This document shows positions 26,419 through 35,213 of a DNA stretch of 37,271 bases, in pieces; within the stretch, counting starts at the first letter, position 1; every line of letters starts with the position of its first letter. Source of the stretch: Bacteroidales bacterium (GTDB taxonomy: Bacteria > Bacteroidota > Bacteroidia > Bacteroidales > P3). Under the pieces are notes generated by a model. The model was given only the letters and a program-made list of their open reading frames with translations, was not told the DNA's origin and made no database searches. The stretch covers positions 1-37,271 of the forward strand of contig JAFSPS010000017.1 of NCBI GenBank assembly GCA_017451385.1, written 5' to 3'. The translations under genes were made by a program, and so were the position numbers.

Positions 26419-26532
26419 AGTTGGATGGTTTTATGGTTAATAATACTTGATTTATAATGATGTGATATACGAACATATAGGTTTTATAATCCTGTTATCG
26501 GAAGAACTCTATAGATGCGGTGTCTCACATTA

Positions 26533-27543
26533 TTATCTTTTCATTGCAGCTGCTTGGAAAGCGGTGATGCAAACCACGTTGATAACGTCCTCCACGCTGC
26601 ATCCGCGGCTGAGGTCGTTGATAGGTGCCGCCATGCCCTGCATGATGGGTCCTATTGCCTCGGCACCTGCGAGACGCTGCACCAGCTTGTAGCAAATGTT
26701 GCCGCTCTGTAGGTCTGGGAATACCAGCACGTTGGCTTTGCCAGCTATGTCGCTCTGCGGTGCTTTGGTGACAGCCACTTTGGGCACTATTGCCGCATCA
26801 GCCTGCAATTCGCCGTCCAGACGCACATTGGGGTCGAGCTCATGAGCCACTCGTGTGGCTTCGATGACCTTATCTACCAATTCATGTTTGGCGCTGCCTT
26901 TGGTGCTGAAGCTCAAGATAGCAACACGCGGCTCCTCGAAGCCTCCGATGTTCTTGGCTGTCTGGGCCGACACTACGGCAATCTGACCGAGCTCGGCGGC
27001 TGTCGGACATGGTGTGGCTGCGCAGTCGGCAAATACCATCATGCCATTCTCGCCATAGTGCTTGTCTTTGAGAATCATGATGTAGGCACCGCTGACGACG
27101 CTCACGCCGGGCTGTGTCTTGACAATCTGAAAGGCAGGACGCAGCACGTCGCCAGTAGCGTTGCGTGCACCGGCAACCTCACCATCGGCTTCGCCGTTTT
27201 TGATGAGCAGACAGGCCAGGTAGAGCGGGTCTTCGACAAGGCGCATAGCCTCGTCCATCTGCATGCCTTTCTTTTTGCGTATCTCGCATAGCATCTGGGC
27301 GTAAAACTCTTTCTTCTCGTTGTTTACGGGGTCTATGATGCGGGCCTTGTCAATATTGTGCAGAGCCCACTTGTTAGCCAATTCGTGGATTTCTTTTTCG
27401 TTGCCCAGCAGCACTATGCGTGCCAGACCTTCACCCATGATAAAGTCGGCGGCTTTCAGCGTGCGTTCCTCTGTGCCCTCAGCAAGGACGATACATTTGT
27501 TGGCGTAACGTGCTTTAGCGCGTATTTGTTCAAGTAGTGTCAT
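26533..27543 (-). CDS. pta: Phosphate acetyltransferase
   Basis: A 336-residue enzyme converting acetyl-CoA and phosphate to acetyl phosphate and CoA. It is the short form without the extra N-terminal domains of E. coli Pta. Recognisable segments are ILKDKHYGENGMMVFADCA and ILSFSTKGSAKHELVDKV, then LQADAAIVP and NVLVFPDLQSGNICYKLVQR. Acetate kinase, which usually follows pta, is not adjacent; a rubredoxin gene is found there instead. Acetyl phosphate formation would serve acetate fermentation. Confidence 0.95.
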   Translation of the reverse strand: MTLLEQIRAKARYANKCIVLAEGTEERTLKAADFIMGEGLARIVLLGNEKEIHELANKWALHNIDKARIIDPVNNEKKEFYAQMLCEIRKKKGMQMDEAMRLVEDPLYLACLLIKNGEADGEVAGARNATGDVLRPAFQIVKTQPGVSVVSGAYIMILKDKHYGENGMMVFADCAATPCPTAAELGQIAVVSAQTAKNIGGFEEPRVAILSFSTKGSAKHELVDKVIEATRVAHELDPNVRLDGELQADAAIVPKVAVTKAPQSDIAGKANVLVFPDLQSGNICYKLVQRLAGAEAIGPIMQGMAAPINDLSRGCSVEDVINVVCITAFQAAAMKR

Positions 27544-27692
27544 TTTGTTGTATGTTTTATTATTTGTTATTTTGTCTTTTTTGTTGTAAATATTTTCGGA
27601 GAACAGTGTTAATACATTTGCGTTACTTTAATGTAATATAAACATGAGCATTTCCTTTGTTTATTATTTTTTACTGTTCACTTATTGATTTG

Positions 27693-27708
27693 CAAATTTA
27701 CAAAAATA
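27693..27708 (-). promoter_or_regulatory. Two adjacent -7 elements for pta
   Basis: The minus strand reads TATTTTTG directly followed by TAAATTTG, both exact matches to TAnnTTTG. Either would give a leader of about 140-155 nt to pta. The -33 element is not clear. Confidence 0.45.
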
Positions 27709-27732
27709 GAACGTTTGTTGGTTATTTTTGTT

Positions 27733-28644
27733 TCAAATGCTTGCAAAACTTACTAAGTAAAGTATTATTGCAAGGGTTAGTAGGAAAAGGTAGATGAAAA
27801 CAATGATGAAAGGGATTACCGCTGTACGCCATATTGTCTGCCACCATGATAACTGATAGAATTGCTTGAAGTCAATGAGAAGGAATAACGTCACCAACCA
27901 GAGAGGGACGGCGTAGGGGTAGATTTCTGGTTGTGGCACCTTCCATGTCAGCAACATGATGATGATACTTAATAGAACGAACTGACAGTTGATGTAAATC
28001 TGCGAATAGAATATTTCGATATATGAGTATTTTGTCTTACGTCGGAATAGCAGCCAGATGACAAACACTACTACAATGTTTTGCAAAATAATGCTGTAAA
28101 GTATGTGTTTGTCGAGATATTGAGCAACATTTTTGATGTATTGCCAAACAACAGTGGATGAGTTGGATATTTCGCTCGAATCGTTAATTGTCTTTTCTAT
28201 ATATTGTGTAAAGTCGTACAGGCTAAAGCTTTGCTCGTTGGGTATGTTGAAAACATACGCTATGGCGACGAATAGTGTAATCAAGATGGCGAGCATCTTG
28301 AACGGTGGAAAATAGTAGAGGTAGTGCCCTGCCAGGTAGTCGCGTATCATATAGCCGGGGCGCCAAAGCAAATCCTTCAATGAGCGGTACATAGAGCGAT
28401 TGCCGAAGCCCCAGATGTCGAGGAAATTGTTAATCATCTGGCGGAAGTCGAAGCGATGCCATGAGGCAGGCATGGAGCATTGGGGACAGTAGCTGCCGTG
28501 GTATTCGCTACCACAGTGGCAGCAGGTATGGGCCTCCTCATTCCTTTCTATGGCAACCGTGTTGCTGCGCTGTTTTCGATTAAGGCGCAGCCACCACAGG
28601 CGCAGGGCTCTCAGCGGCTGTCTTTTTTTCTTGTTAGAGGTCAT
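27733..28644 (-). CDS. DUF3667 membrane protein
   Basis: A 303-residue integral membrane protein of the Bacteroidetes DUF3667 family. The cytoplasmic N-terminus has a zinc-ribbon-like cysteine set (CCHCGSEYHGSYCPQC, 41-56) followed by the conserved FRQMINNFLDIWGF and RPGYMIRDYLAGH segments. About five hydrophobic helices follow. The start codon overlaps the porin stop by one base (TAATG), showing translational coupling. The function is unknown. Confidence 0.88.
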   Translation of the reverse strand: MTSNKKKRQPLRALRLWWLRLNRKQRSNTVAIERNEEAHTCCHCGSEYHGSYCPQCSMPASWHRFDFRQMINNFLDIWGFGNRSMYRSLKDLLWRPGYMIRDYLAGHYLYYFPPFKMLAILITLFVAIAYVFNIPNEQSFSLYDFTQYIEKTINDSSEISNSSTVVWQYIKNVAQYLDKHILYSIILQNIVVVFVIWLLFRRKTKYSYIEIFYSQIYINCQFVLLSIIIMLLTWKVPQPEIYPYAVPLWLVTLFLLIDFKQFYQLSWWQTIWRTAVIPFIIVFIYLFLLTLAIILYLVSFASI

Positions 28645-30683
28645 TAGTCAAAGAATTTCCAGATAAGGCCGTAGTATAATCCGAGTTTGTTGCCCGGATA
28701 GTGTGGCAGGATGAAGTAGTCGGGATAGCTCTCCCAGATGCTGTTCAGATGTCCTACTTTGGCATAGATGACGGCACGTTTGAGCTGTAGGTTGACAAAG
28801 AAGTCTATCCAAGGGAAGTTGCCCACTTTCACGTCGTTCTGGTGGTAGAAGGCACCTGCTTCGGGCGAATAGCTGTCGGCATAGAATGCAGTGTTGTAGC
28901 GCACATCGGCACCTACCTGCAGTGTGAGTGCGCGTTTGAATAGCGCTATGTCGGTATAGAGCGAGTTCTTAGATGCGAAGTGTGGCACGCGCATCTGCGT
29001 CTCGTCACTGCTGTATTGCAACATCTGCTGCATGTCGTAGCAGAGCCATCCCCAAAGCTTGGTATGGAGCATGATGCGTCCTTGCAGCAGCCACATGGCT
29101 TTGTCGCCTTGTTGGACGGTGAGTGCCGGCGTGAGCCATGTATGCCCGTCGAGTCTGTTGGCAGTCAGGTTGATATCCAACAGGTCGCTACGCTTGTAGT
29201 TGAGGTCAAATGACAAGGCAGCAGTCTTTGACAGGTTGTCGTTATCCCACTTCAGGCCGTTGCCACGGAAGTGGTGGTAGAAGAAGTCTGCCTCGCGAAG
29301 CTGCCATACGAATGATGCTTTGAAGAGGCGAAGGCTGTCGAGCACGAGTGTATAGTCGGCAGCCACGCGTGAGTCGCCACGGCGGTAGCCGCTGCCTAAG
29401 GCAAGTTCGGCACTACCGCTAAAGCTGCCGAACCATAGTCTCTTAGTGATGGCAGCGTAAGGCACAATGTTGAATAAGTGGTAGTAGGTGTCTGTGGAAT
29501 CGCTATATTGCACACGATGATACTCGGGCTTGAGACCGAGATTGATTTTCAGCGGGTTGGGCCAGCGGCTGTCGGGGTAGGCATCGTTTGACCACATGAG
29601 GTTGGCTGTCAGGCTGTGGCGGTAGGCGGAGTCGGCGAGACGGTGTTTCCAAGTGTCGAATTTTATGTCGAGATTTGTCACGCCTTTGTTTATCATCGCA
29701 AAGGCTTCGGGACGTAGAGTGTCAATCCACACTATGGTGTCCAGCGTGTTGCTGTCCGTCACCACTATTTTCTCGCATTCTTTGGTGCGTAGCACCTGTC
29801 TGACGAAGTTGTAGCTCTGTCGTGTGAAGGCTGTCACCTGATTGAATAGAGTGCGGCGCGAGGCATCGACAACGGGCAGTCCCGAAAGGCTGCTCAAGCT
29901 GGAATGGTTGCGGAAGATGCTGTCGGATGACATTCCGCCGCTCTCGCCCATACGCAGTTTTTGCCACACTACGCCGGCATACATCTGGTAGCGAGCGTCG
30001 GCGGAGTAGTAGTGAGAGGTAATGTCGGCGTAGCTGTTTTTGACACTACTGTTGGCATAGATGCCTTCTGGGTTGAGGAAATCGACATCCAGCGAGATGT
30101 TCCATCGAGGCGTAATGTTTTGAGTATGCGAGGCGTGTATCTGGTATTCGCGATAGAGCGAGCTGGCATAGCCCAACACGGTGAATGGGCGCATGGTGTG
30201 GAAGAAGTTGACGCTCTCCATCGTCTTGCCGTAGCCGATATTTATGTCGGGTTGCAGCATCCATCCTATGCCCTCCGTCGGATGCGGATATATGCTGTAG
30301 TGCGATTGTCCGATGCCGCCTTTGGAGAGGTAGTAGTTGCCGTCGATGCGGTCCAGATGGTCGAAGAAGTTGAGACCGCTGGCAGAGAACGTGGGATGCT
30401 CAATGGTCTCTATCTTCACCTTGGTAGGCGCGAGGTGGAAGATAAACACCTCTCCCAGCAGAGTGCTGTCTGGGATATCTATGTTGAATATGATGCCTTT
30501 GGCTGTTTGCTCGTTGGAGGTGCTGTCGTTGTTGGCGTTGTTGGTTGTGGCATTGGGCGACTGTTGCCGCTGTGTGGCAGTGGCAGATACGGGACGCCCT
30601 CCCAGCCCTTGTGTGGACGGTACCTGTGCCACGCCCATAGTGGACAGTATGAGCATCAGTGCCAAGAGACAGTATCGATACAT
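28644..30683 (-). CDS. Putative outer membrane porin (Bacteroidetes type)
   Basis: A 679-residue protein with a signal peptide (YCLLALMLILSTMGVAQ), a Gln/Asn/Thr-rich linker to about residue 60 and a long barrel-like region rich in alternating aromatic residues. It ends in LYYGLIWKFFD. It resembles the putative porins found next to other envelope genes in Bacteroidetes (Pfam Porin_10-like). It lies 19 bp after trxB and is coupled to the DUF3667 gene. The substrate is unknown. Confidence 0.8.
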   Translation of the reverse strand: MYRYCLLALMLILSTMGVAQVPSTQGLGGRPVSATATQRQQSPNATTNNANNDSTSNEQTAKGIIFNIDIPDSTLLGEVFIFHLAPTKVKIETIEHPTFSASGLNFFDHLDRIDGNYYLSKGGIGQSHYSIYPHPTEGIGWMLQPDINIGYGKTMESVNFFHTMRPFTVLGYASSLYREYQIHASHTQNITPRWNISLDVDFLNPEGIYANSSVKNSYADITSHYYSADARYQMYAGVVWQKLRMGESGGMSSDSIFRNHSSLSSLSGLPVVDASRRTLFNQVTAFTRQSYNFVRQVLRTKECEKIVVTDSNTLDTIVWIDTLRPEAFAMINKGVTNLDIKFDTWKHRLADSAYRHSLTANLMWSNDAYPDSRWPNPLKINLGLKPEYHRVQYSDSTDTYYHLFNIVPYAAITKRLWFGSFSGSAELALGSGYRRGDSRVAADYTLVLDSLRLFKASFVWQLREADFFYHHFRGNGLKWDNDNLSKTAALSFDLNYKRSDLLDINLTANRLDGHTWLTPALTVQQGDKAMWLLQGRIMLHTKLWGWLCYDMQQMLQYSSDETQMRVPHFASKNSLYTDIALFKRALTLQVGADVRYNTAFYADSYSPEAGAFYHQNDVKVGNFPWIDFFVNLQLKRAVIYAKVGHLNSIWESYPDYFILPHYPGNKLGLYYGLIWKFFD

Positions 30684-30702
30684 CGGTGTCGCGTTGTGTT
30701 GC

Positions 30703-31629
30703 CTATTTGTTGAGGAAACGTTCTACATCCATTGCTGCTACGCATCCTTTTCCGGCAGCCACTACGGCTTGACGGTAGTTGGGGTCGCACACATCGCCTG
30801 CCGCAAAGACGCCCTCCACGCTCGTCGCGCTGCTGGGATTTGAGACAACGATATATCCGTTTTCGTCGAGTTGCAGCTGTTCATTGAGGAAGTCGGTGTT
30901 TGGCTGATGGCCTATGGCGACGAAGAATCCGGCGAGGTCTATATGTGTTGTCTCATTGGTCTTGGTGTTGCGCAGGTCGGCACCCGTAACGCCTTCCATG
31001 TCGCTACCGGTTATCTCTGTGGTGACGTGATTCCAAAGCACCTCGATTTTTTCGTTATTTAGCACCTTGTGTTGCATGGCCTTGGAAGCGCGCAACACAT
31101 CGCGGCGGACAATGAGATATACTTTCTTGCACAGGGTGGCGAGATAGCAGGCCTCCTCGCAGGCTGTGTCGCCGCCGCCGACCACCGCCACCACTTTGTT
31201 GCGGTAGAAGAACCCGTCGCAGGTGGCGCAAGCCGATACTCCCTGTCCGTAGAAACGTCGTTCGCTCTCCAGCCCCAGCCAGCGTGCCGAAGCGCCGGTG
31301 GCAATGATGACAGTCTCGGCTTCTATCTCGTCGCCGTGTTGGTCGATGGCATGGAAAGGCCGTTGTGAGAGGTCTATCTTAGTGATGGTGTCGTTCACTA
31401 CTGCTGTGCCGAAGCGTTCAGCCTGCTGGCGTAACTCTTCCATCATGGCCGTGCCGTCGATGCCGTTAGGGTAGCCTGGGAAATTCTCTATGTCTGTGGT
31501 GATAGTGAGCTGGCCGCCGGGCTGCATACCGGCATAAAGCAGGGGATGAAGGTCGGCGCGACCGGCATAGATGCCTGCCGTGTAGCCAGCAGGACCTGAG
31601 CCTATTATCAAGCAACGTGTTTTTTTCAT
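30703..31629 (-). CDS. trxB: Thioredoxin reductase
   Basis: A 308-residue FAD- and NADPH-dependent disulfide reductase that reduces thioredoxin. The FAD-binding GSGPAGYTAG lies at residues 10-19, the redox-active CATC at 134-137 and the NADPH-binding GGGDTA follows. The C-terminal VFAAGDVCDPNYRQAVVAAGKG binds FAD. Length is standard. It sits in a minus-strand group between a membrane protein and the porin gene. Confidence 0.96.
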   Translation of the reverse strand: MKKTRCLIIGSGPAGYTAGIYAGRADLHPLLYAGMQPGGQLTITTDIENFPGYPNGIDGTAMMEELRQQAERFGTAVVNDTITKIDLSQRPFHAIDQHGDEIEAETVIIATGASARWLGLESERRFYGQGVSACATCDGFFYRNKVVAVVGGGDTACEEACYLATLCKKVYLIVRRDVLRASKAMQHKVLNNEKIEVLWNHVTTEITGSDMEGVTGADLRNTKTNETTHIDLAGFFVAIGHQPNTDFLNEQLQLDENGYIVVSNPSSATSVEGVFAAGDVCDPNYRQAVVAAGKGCVAAMDVERFLNK

Positions 31630-31709
31630 ACTATTTTTTTCGTTCTTTATATTATATATGATTATGGTTTAATTAATGTTTAATCGTTTTTTGGATACTA
31701 TTCAAATAG

Positions 31710-32720
31710 TCATTCTGATGTTGTATTTTTCTTCTTCACCAGAGAGAAATAGACAAGGTAGGGGAGTCCTACGGTTATCACTATCACCTGTTGCGAGCCC
31801 CACAGCAGCCATCCAGCTGCTGTGCCTGTCTCCATAGATATGCCGTAGATGGCCAACGCCATCTGTACCAGCACTGGATAGACACCAAGTCCGCCCTGCG
31901 AGAACATCATGCCCACCGAGCCGAAGAGATAAATGGCAAAGGCTGCCCCCATGCCGAGTCCGGCACTCTCGCCGAAGGCTTGTATTATTACCAGTCCGCC
32001 AATGATATAGAGCAGATAGATGATGGCGCTGAATATGCCGAACAGGATAGTAGCCTTGCTGCCCATGTGCAGAATGCTTGCCACACTGTTGATGCAGCTG
32101 TGCGCGAGGTCGTCAATCTTCTTCACGAGTGGTATGTGCAACAGGCGTTTCCATAGTAGCTTGTAGAGAAGGAGAGCAACGACGACGGCTGCTGCCCCAG
32201 CGCCCAAGAGCATGGGCATGCTTGGCAGCGATTCATATTTCTGTATCAGCTGGTCGTATAACCAGTCTTTGATGTCGCCATACATAATGATAAGGCCGAT
32301 GCCCACCACTACTACGAACATCAGCAGGTCTATGAGCCGTTCGGTCACTACGGTGCCGATAGATTTCTCTATAGGGATTTTTTCGCTGGTGTTCATCGTG
32401 GCGCAGCGTGCCACCTCCCCCAGACGAGGGAATGCCAGATTTGCCATATATGCCACCACCACGGAGCCAAACGTGTTGTTGATGCTTGGCGTGAAGCCTA
32501 TGGGCTTATATAGCAAACGCCAGCGCAGTGCTCGCACATAGTGGCTCAGCAGGCTCACTGCCATACCCAGAAAGACCCACCAGTAGTTGGCTCCCCTAAA
32601 GGCAGCCCAAATGGCTTCCTTCTGTTCTGATGACAGTTTTAGCAAAAACCAGTAGATGAAGAAAATACCAATTCCAAGGAAAAGGACTAATTTAAGTATG
32701 TCGCCTGTCCTCTTCTTCAT
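31710..32720 (-). CDS. UPF0104 / lysylphosphatidylglycerol synthase-like membrane protein
   Basis: A 336-residue integral membrane protein with about eight hydrophobic segments, of the family that includes the membrane domain of lysylphosphatidylglycerol synthases (flippase-like). The conserved RALRWRLLY and [11 protein letters not shown] segments are present. It lacks the aminoacyl transferase domain, so lipid lysylation is not expected. A frame extends to 32762, but ATG at 32720 overlaps the panD stop as ATGA, so it is chosen. Substrate and role are unknown. Confidence 0.85.
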   Translation of the reverse strand: MKKRTGDILKLVLFLGIGIFFIYWFLLKLSSEQKEAIWAAFRGANYWWVFLGMAVSLLSHYVRALRWRLLYKPIGFTPSINNTFGSVVVAYMANLAFPRLGEVARCATMNTSEKIPIEKSIGTVVTERLIDLLMFVVVVGIGLIIMYGDIKDWLYDQLIQKYESLPSMPMLLGAGAAAVVVALLLYKLLWKRLLHIPLVKKIDDLAHSCINSVASILHMGSKATILFGIFSAIIYLLYIIGGLVIIQAFGESAGLGMGAAFAIYLFGSVGMMFSQGGLGVYPVLVQMALAIYGISMETGTAAGWLLWGSQQVIVITVGLPYLVYFSLVKKKNTTSE

Positions 32721-33061
32721 TGCAATCGGTTGTTTTTTGGAAAAATCACCGTGGGATGCCACGCCTTGGCCTCCTCGTAATCCATCAGGGCATAGGAGGC
32801 AATGATGACGAGGTCGCCTACGCCAATTTTATGAGCTGCTGCCCCGTTGATGCCTATCACGCCACTGCTTTCCTCTCCACGTATGGCGTAGGTGGCAATA
32901 CGGTTGCCGTTGGTGATGTCGTATATCTCTACGCGTTCGTTTTCTATGATGCCGCAGGCATCCATCAGCGCGCCATCGATGGTTATGCTGCCAATGTAGT
33001 CAAGGTCGGCCTCAGTGACGCTAACCCTATGTATTTTAGATTTTAAGACTTGTATCTGCAT
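32717..33061 (-). CDS. panD: Aspartate 1-decarboxylase
   Basis: A 114-residue pyruvoyl enzyme that makes beta-alanine for pantothenate and CoA. The self-cleavage site is Gly24-Ser25 (YIGSITID), with Ser25 becoming the pyruvoyl group. The family [22 protein letters not shown] and [12 protein letters not shown] segments are intact. A frame reaches 33082, but the -7 element at 33088-33095 is too close for that start, and [12 protein letters not shown] is the normal N-terminus. It heads a minus-strand gene group. Confidence 0.95.
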   Translation of the reverse strand: MQIQVLKSKIHRVSVTEADLDYIGSITIDGALMDACGIIENERVEIYDITNGNRIATYAIRGEESSGVIGINGAAAHKIGVGDLVIIASYALMDYEEAKAWHPTVIFPKNNRLQ

Positions 33062-33087
33062 CTTCTTTGCTTTTGCAAACAATCTTG

Positions 33088-33095
33088 CAAAGATA
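33088..33095 (-). promoter_or_regulatory. -7 promoter element for panD
   Basis: Minus-strand TATCTTTG fits TAnnTTTG and gives a leader of about 20 nt to the panD ATG at 33061. This decides the start. Confidence 0.65.
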
Positions 33096-33422
33096 CAATA
33101 TTTATGAATTATTAAGTAGCGTGCTAAATATTATATTTCTTTTACGAGATAGCGATAATGTCTTCCGGGTGCTCTGATGGTTGTTGCAGTTGATGAAGTG
33201 ATGGCCTGCAGTGCGTGAAAGAAAATGAAGAATGGTGGCACACGGCATCATGGGACGTACTTTTTTTTTGACATGATAGAGAGGATATGCGTGGTGTTGT
33301 AAGGGCTCAGGCAGTGGTTCTATTCAGTTTTTTGTATGCTATCATCTAAACATCAATCAGCGACTTAAAGAATGGCGAGGTTGTTTTTTGACTTTTTTTC
33401 TTGTCAAATAAAAAAAAAGACG
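33096..33422. other. Gene-free stretch before the tRNA
   Basis: About 330 bp between the panD promoter and the tRNA promoter. No convincing coding frame, RNA fold or repeat was recognised. A run of nine T occurs near 33260, and the stretch ends in an AT-rich block upstream of the tRNA promoter. Confidence 0.4.
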
Positions 33423-33430
33423 TACCTTTG
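33423..33430 (+). promoter_or_regulatory. -7 promoter element for the tRNA
   Basis: TACCTTTG fits TAnnTTTG and lies 23 bp before the mature tRNA 5' end. AT-rich sequence with an A run precedes it. The unit may include ilvE. Confidence 0.55.
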
Positions 33431-33453
33431 CAACCGATTTGAGAGACAAATCT

Positions 33454-33527
33454 GGTCCCTTAGCTCAGTCGGTTAGAGCAACTGACTCATAATCAGTGGG
33501 TCCTTGGTTCGAGCCCAAGAGGGACCA
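33454..33527 (+). tRNA. tRNA with anticodon CAT (Met elongator or Ile2)
   Basis: A 74-nt cloverleaf. The acceptor stem GGTCCCT pairs with AGGGACC, with discriminator A and no encoded CCA. The D arm has TAGCTCAGTCGGTTAGAGCA. The anticodon stem ACTGA/TCAGT encloses CTCATAA, and the T loop is GGTTCGAGCC. The CAT anticodon could read Met, or AUA after lysidine modification. C4-G69 and C5-G68 are present, as in E. coli tRNA-Ile2, and the acceptor resembles ileX, but this does not settle the identity. A T run follows. Confidence 0.93.
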
Positions 33528-33566
33528 CTTTTTTTTTAGATTCTTCACAAATCAAACAAATATAAC

Positions 33567-34580
33567 ATGAATATAGATTGGAAAAACCTGCCGTTCGGAT
33601 ACATGAAGACGGACTACAATGTCCGCTGCTACTATCGTGACGGTAAATGGGGTGAGATAGAGGTATCCTCGTCCGAGGTTATCAATATCCACATGGCTGC
33701 CACCTGCCTGCACTATGGTCAGGAGGCTTTTGAGGGCTTGAAGGCCCACAAGTGCAAAGATGGCAAGGTGCGTATCTTCCGCCTTGAGGCCAATGCCGCT
33801 CGTCTGCAGAGCACCTGCCGCGGCATCTGCATGCCTGAGCTTTCTACCGAGCTCTTCCGCGAGATGTGCTTGAAGGTTGTAAAGATGAACGAGCGTTTCA
33901 TTCCTCCTTACGGTGAAGGCGCATCGCTCTACCTGCGTCCTCTTCTGATTGGTACTGGCGCTCAGGTCGGCGTGAAGCCCGCTAACGAGTATCTGTTCAT
34001 GATTTTCGTCACCCCTGTGGGACCGTACTTCAAGGGCGGTTTCAGCGCGACGCCTTACGTCATCACCCGCAAGTACGACCGTTCGGCTCCTCTCGGAACG
34101 GGTGTCTATAAAGTCGGCGGCAACTATGCGGCATCGCTTAAGGCACACACCGAGGCATGCCACGGCGGTCAGTACTCCTGCGAGTTCTACCTCGATGCCA
34201 AGGAGAAGAAATATGTTGACGAGGCTGGCGCTGCCAACTTCTTCGGCATCAAAGACGGAGCCTACATCACGCCCAAATCTACCTCTATCCTGCCCTCCAT
34301 CACCAATATGAGCCTCATGCAGATTGCTGAGGATATGGGCATGAAGGTGGAGCGTCGTCCTATAGCTCTCGAGGAACTCTCTGAGTTCCAAGAGGCTGGA
34401 GCCTGTGGCACTGCCGCCGTCATCAGCCCCATCGAGCGTCTTGACGACCCCGAGACCGGCCACAGCTATGTCTTTGGCAAGGAGCCCGGCCCCATCTGCA
34501 CCAAGCTCTATGAGCGTCTGCGTGCCATCCAGCTCGGCGAATATGAAGATGTCCACGGCTGGAACACCATCCTCGACTAA
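33567..34580 (+). CDS. ilvE: Branched-chain amino acid aminotransferase
   Basis: A 337-residue PLP enzyme catalysing the last step of Ile, Leu and Val synthesis, and the first of their breakdown. The PLP lysine is Lys182 in GVYKVGGNYAAS, which matches the type II (eukaryote-like) branched-chain aminotransferases. LHYGQEAFEGLKAHK near residues 48-62 and LRPLLIGTGAQVGV are family segments. It starts 39 bp after the tRNA and might share its transcript. A terminator follows closely, after which the phage-like sequence begins. Confidence 0.96.
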   Translation: MNIDWKNLPFGYMKTDYNVRCYYRDGKWGEIEVSSSEVINIHMAATCLHYGQEAFEGLKAHKCKDGKVRIFRLEANAARLQSTCRGICMPELSTELFREMCLKVVKMNERFIPPYGEGASLYLRPLLIGTGAQVGVKPANEYLFMIFVTPVGPYFKGGFSATPYVITRKYDRSAPLGTGVYKVGGNYAASLKAHTEACHGGQYSCEFYLDAKEKKYVDEAGAANFFGIKDGAYITPKSTSILPSITNMSLMQIAEDMGMKVERRPIALEELSEFQEAGACGTAAVISPIERLDDPETGHSYVFGKEPGPICTKLYERLRAIQLGEYEDVHGWNTILD

Positions 34581-34605
34581 GTAATATCTACATAATATTA
34601 CATAG

Positions 34606-34638
34606 AAAAAAGCATCCTTAACGGGATGCTTTTTTTTT
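34606..34638 (+). terminator. ilvE terminator
   Basis: AGCATCC and GGGATGCT form a short G/C hairpin with a preceding A run and eight following T. It is the last recognisable piece of the chromosomal unit; the portal-like reading frame begins inside its 3' arm. Confidence 0.85.
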
Positions 34639-34644
34639 ATGCCA

Positions 34645-35213
34645 TCTACTGCTACCGTCCCACGCCGATATGGGAGAACACCTCCAAGTTGGTGTATGAA
34701 ATGGAATGGGCTCTCTCCCGCAACGGTAACTATCTGCGTAAGAACTCCAAGCCGCTCTTCGTGGTCTTTGCCGACGAGGACGACGACAACGCAGGACGTG
34801 GCATCCTCCAATATCCGCAGGGCAGCCAAGCGACATACGTCACATGGCAGCAGGCAGTGGAGAACCTAAAATTCTACATCAACGAGCTTCGCAACTCCTT
34901 CTTCACCCAGCTCCAACTCCCCGACTGGAGCTACGAGAAGATGAGCCAGCAGGCTATGAGCGGCGAGAGCCGTAAGCAACTCTTCATCGACAGCCAGCTC
35001 AAAGTGAAAGACGAAAGCGGCCGCCTGCTTGAGATGTTCGACCGCGAGACCAACGTCCTCAAAGCGTTCCTCAAAACAATGGCACCCGCAGGCTATGAGG
35101 CTGACATCGACGAACTGCCCGTCGAGACGCTCATCACGCCGTTCAGCATCACCGACGAGAAAAACACCATCAGCAACCGTGGACGGAGTGCAGAGCCAGT
35201 GGACGCTCGCTAA
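34645..35213 (+). pseudogene. Truncated phage portal protein
   Basis: A 5'-truncated SPP1 Gp6-like portal gene of the Bacteroides prophage type. The frame is open from an ATG at 34626, but that ATG lies within the ilvE terminator, so it is not a true start. The recognisable part begins at PTPIWENTSKLVYEMEWA and continues with SRNGNYLRKNSKP, LQLPDWSYEKMSQQAMSG and DESGRLLEM. It ends in TPFSITDEKNTISN, followed by unrelated GRSAEPVDAR. Relatives have a long N-terminal part and usually more sequence after this point, so both ends seem to be missing. Codons are GC-rich. A functional portal is unlikely. Confidence 0.75.

Noticed and set aside
32721-32762. Upstream start for the UPF0104 membrane protein gene
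   Set aside because: The ATGA overlap with the panD stop at 32717-32720 gives a better supported, coupled start.
33454-33527. tRNA as attachment site of the phage-like element
   Set aside because: No partial tRNA copy or integrase is visible, and ilvE with its terminator lies between the tRNA and the phage sequence.
34626-34628. ATG as the true start of the portal-like gene
   Set aside because: It lies in the ilvE terminator arm, and the first residues (LFFYAI) are encoded by the terminator T run.
33552-34829. 425-codon open frame antisense to ilvE and the portal remnant
   Set aside because: It runs across two unrelated genes and a terminator and shows no domain; ilvE and the portal fragment on the plus strand are clear.
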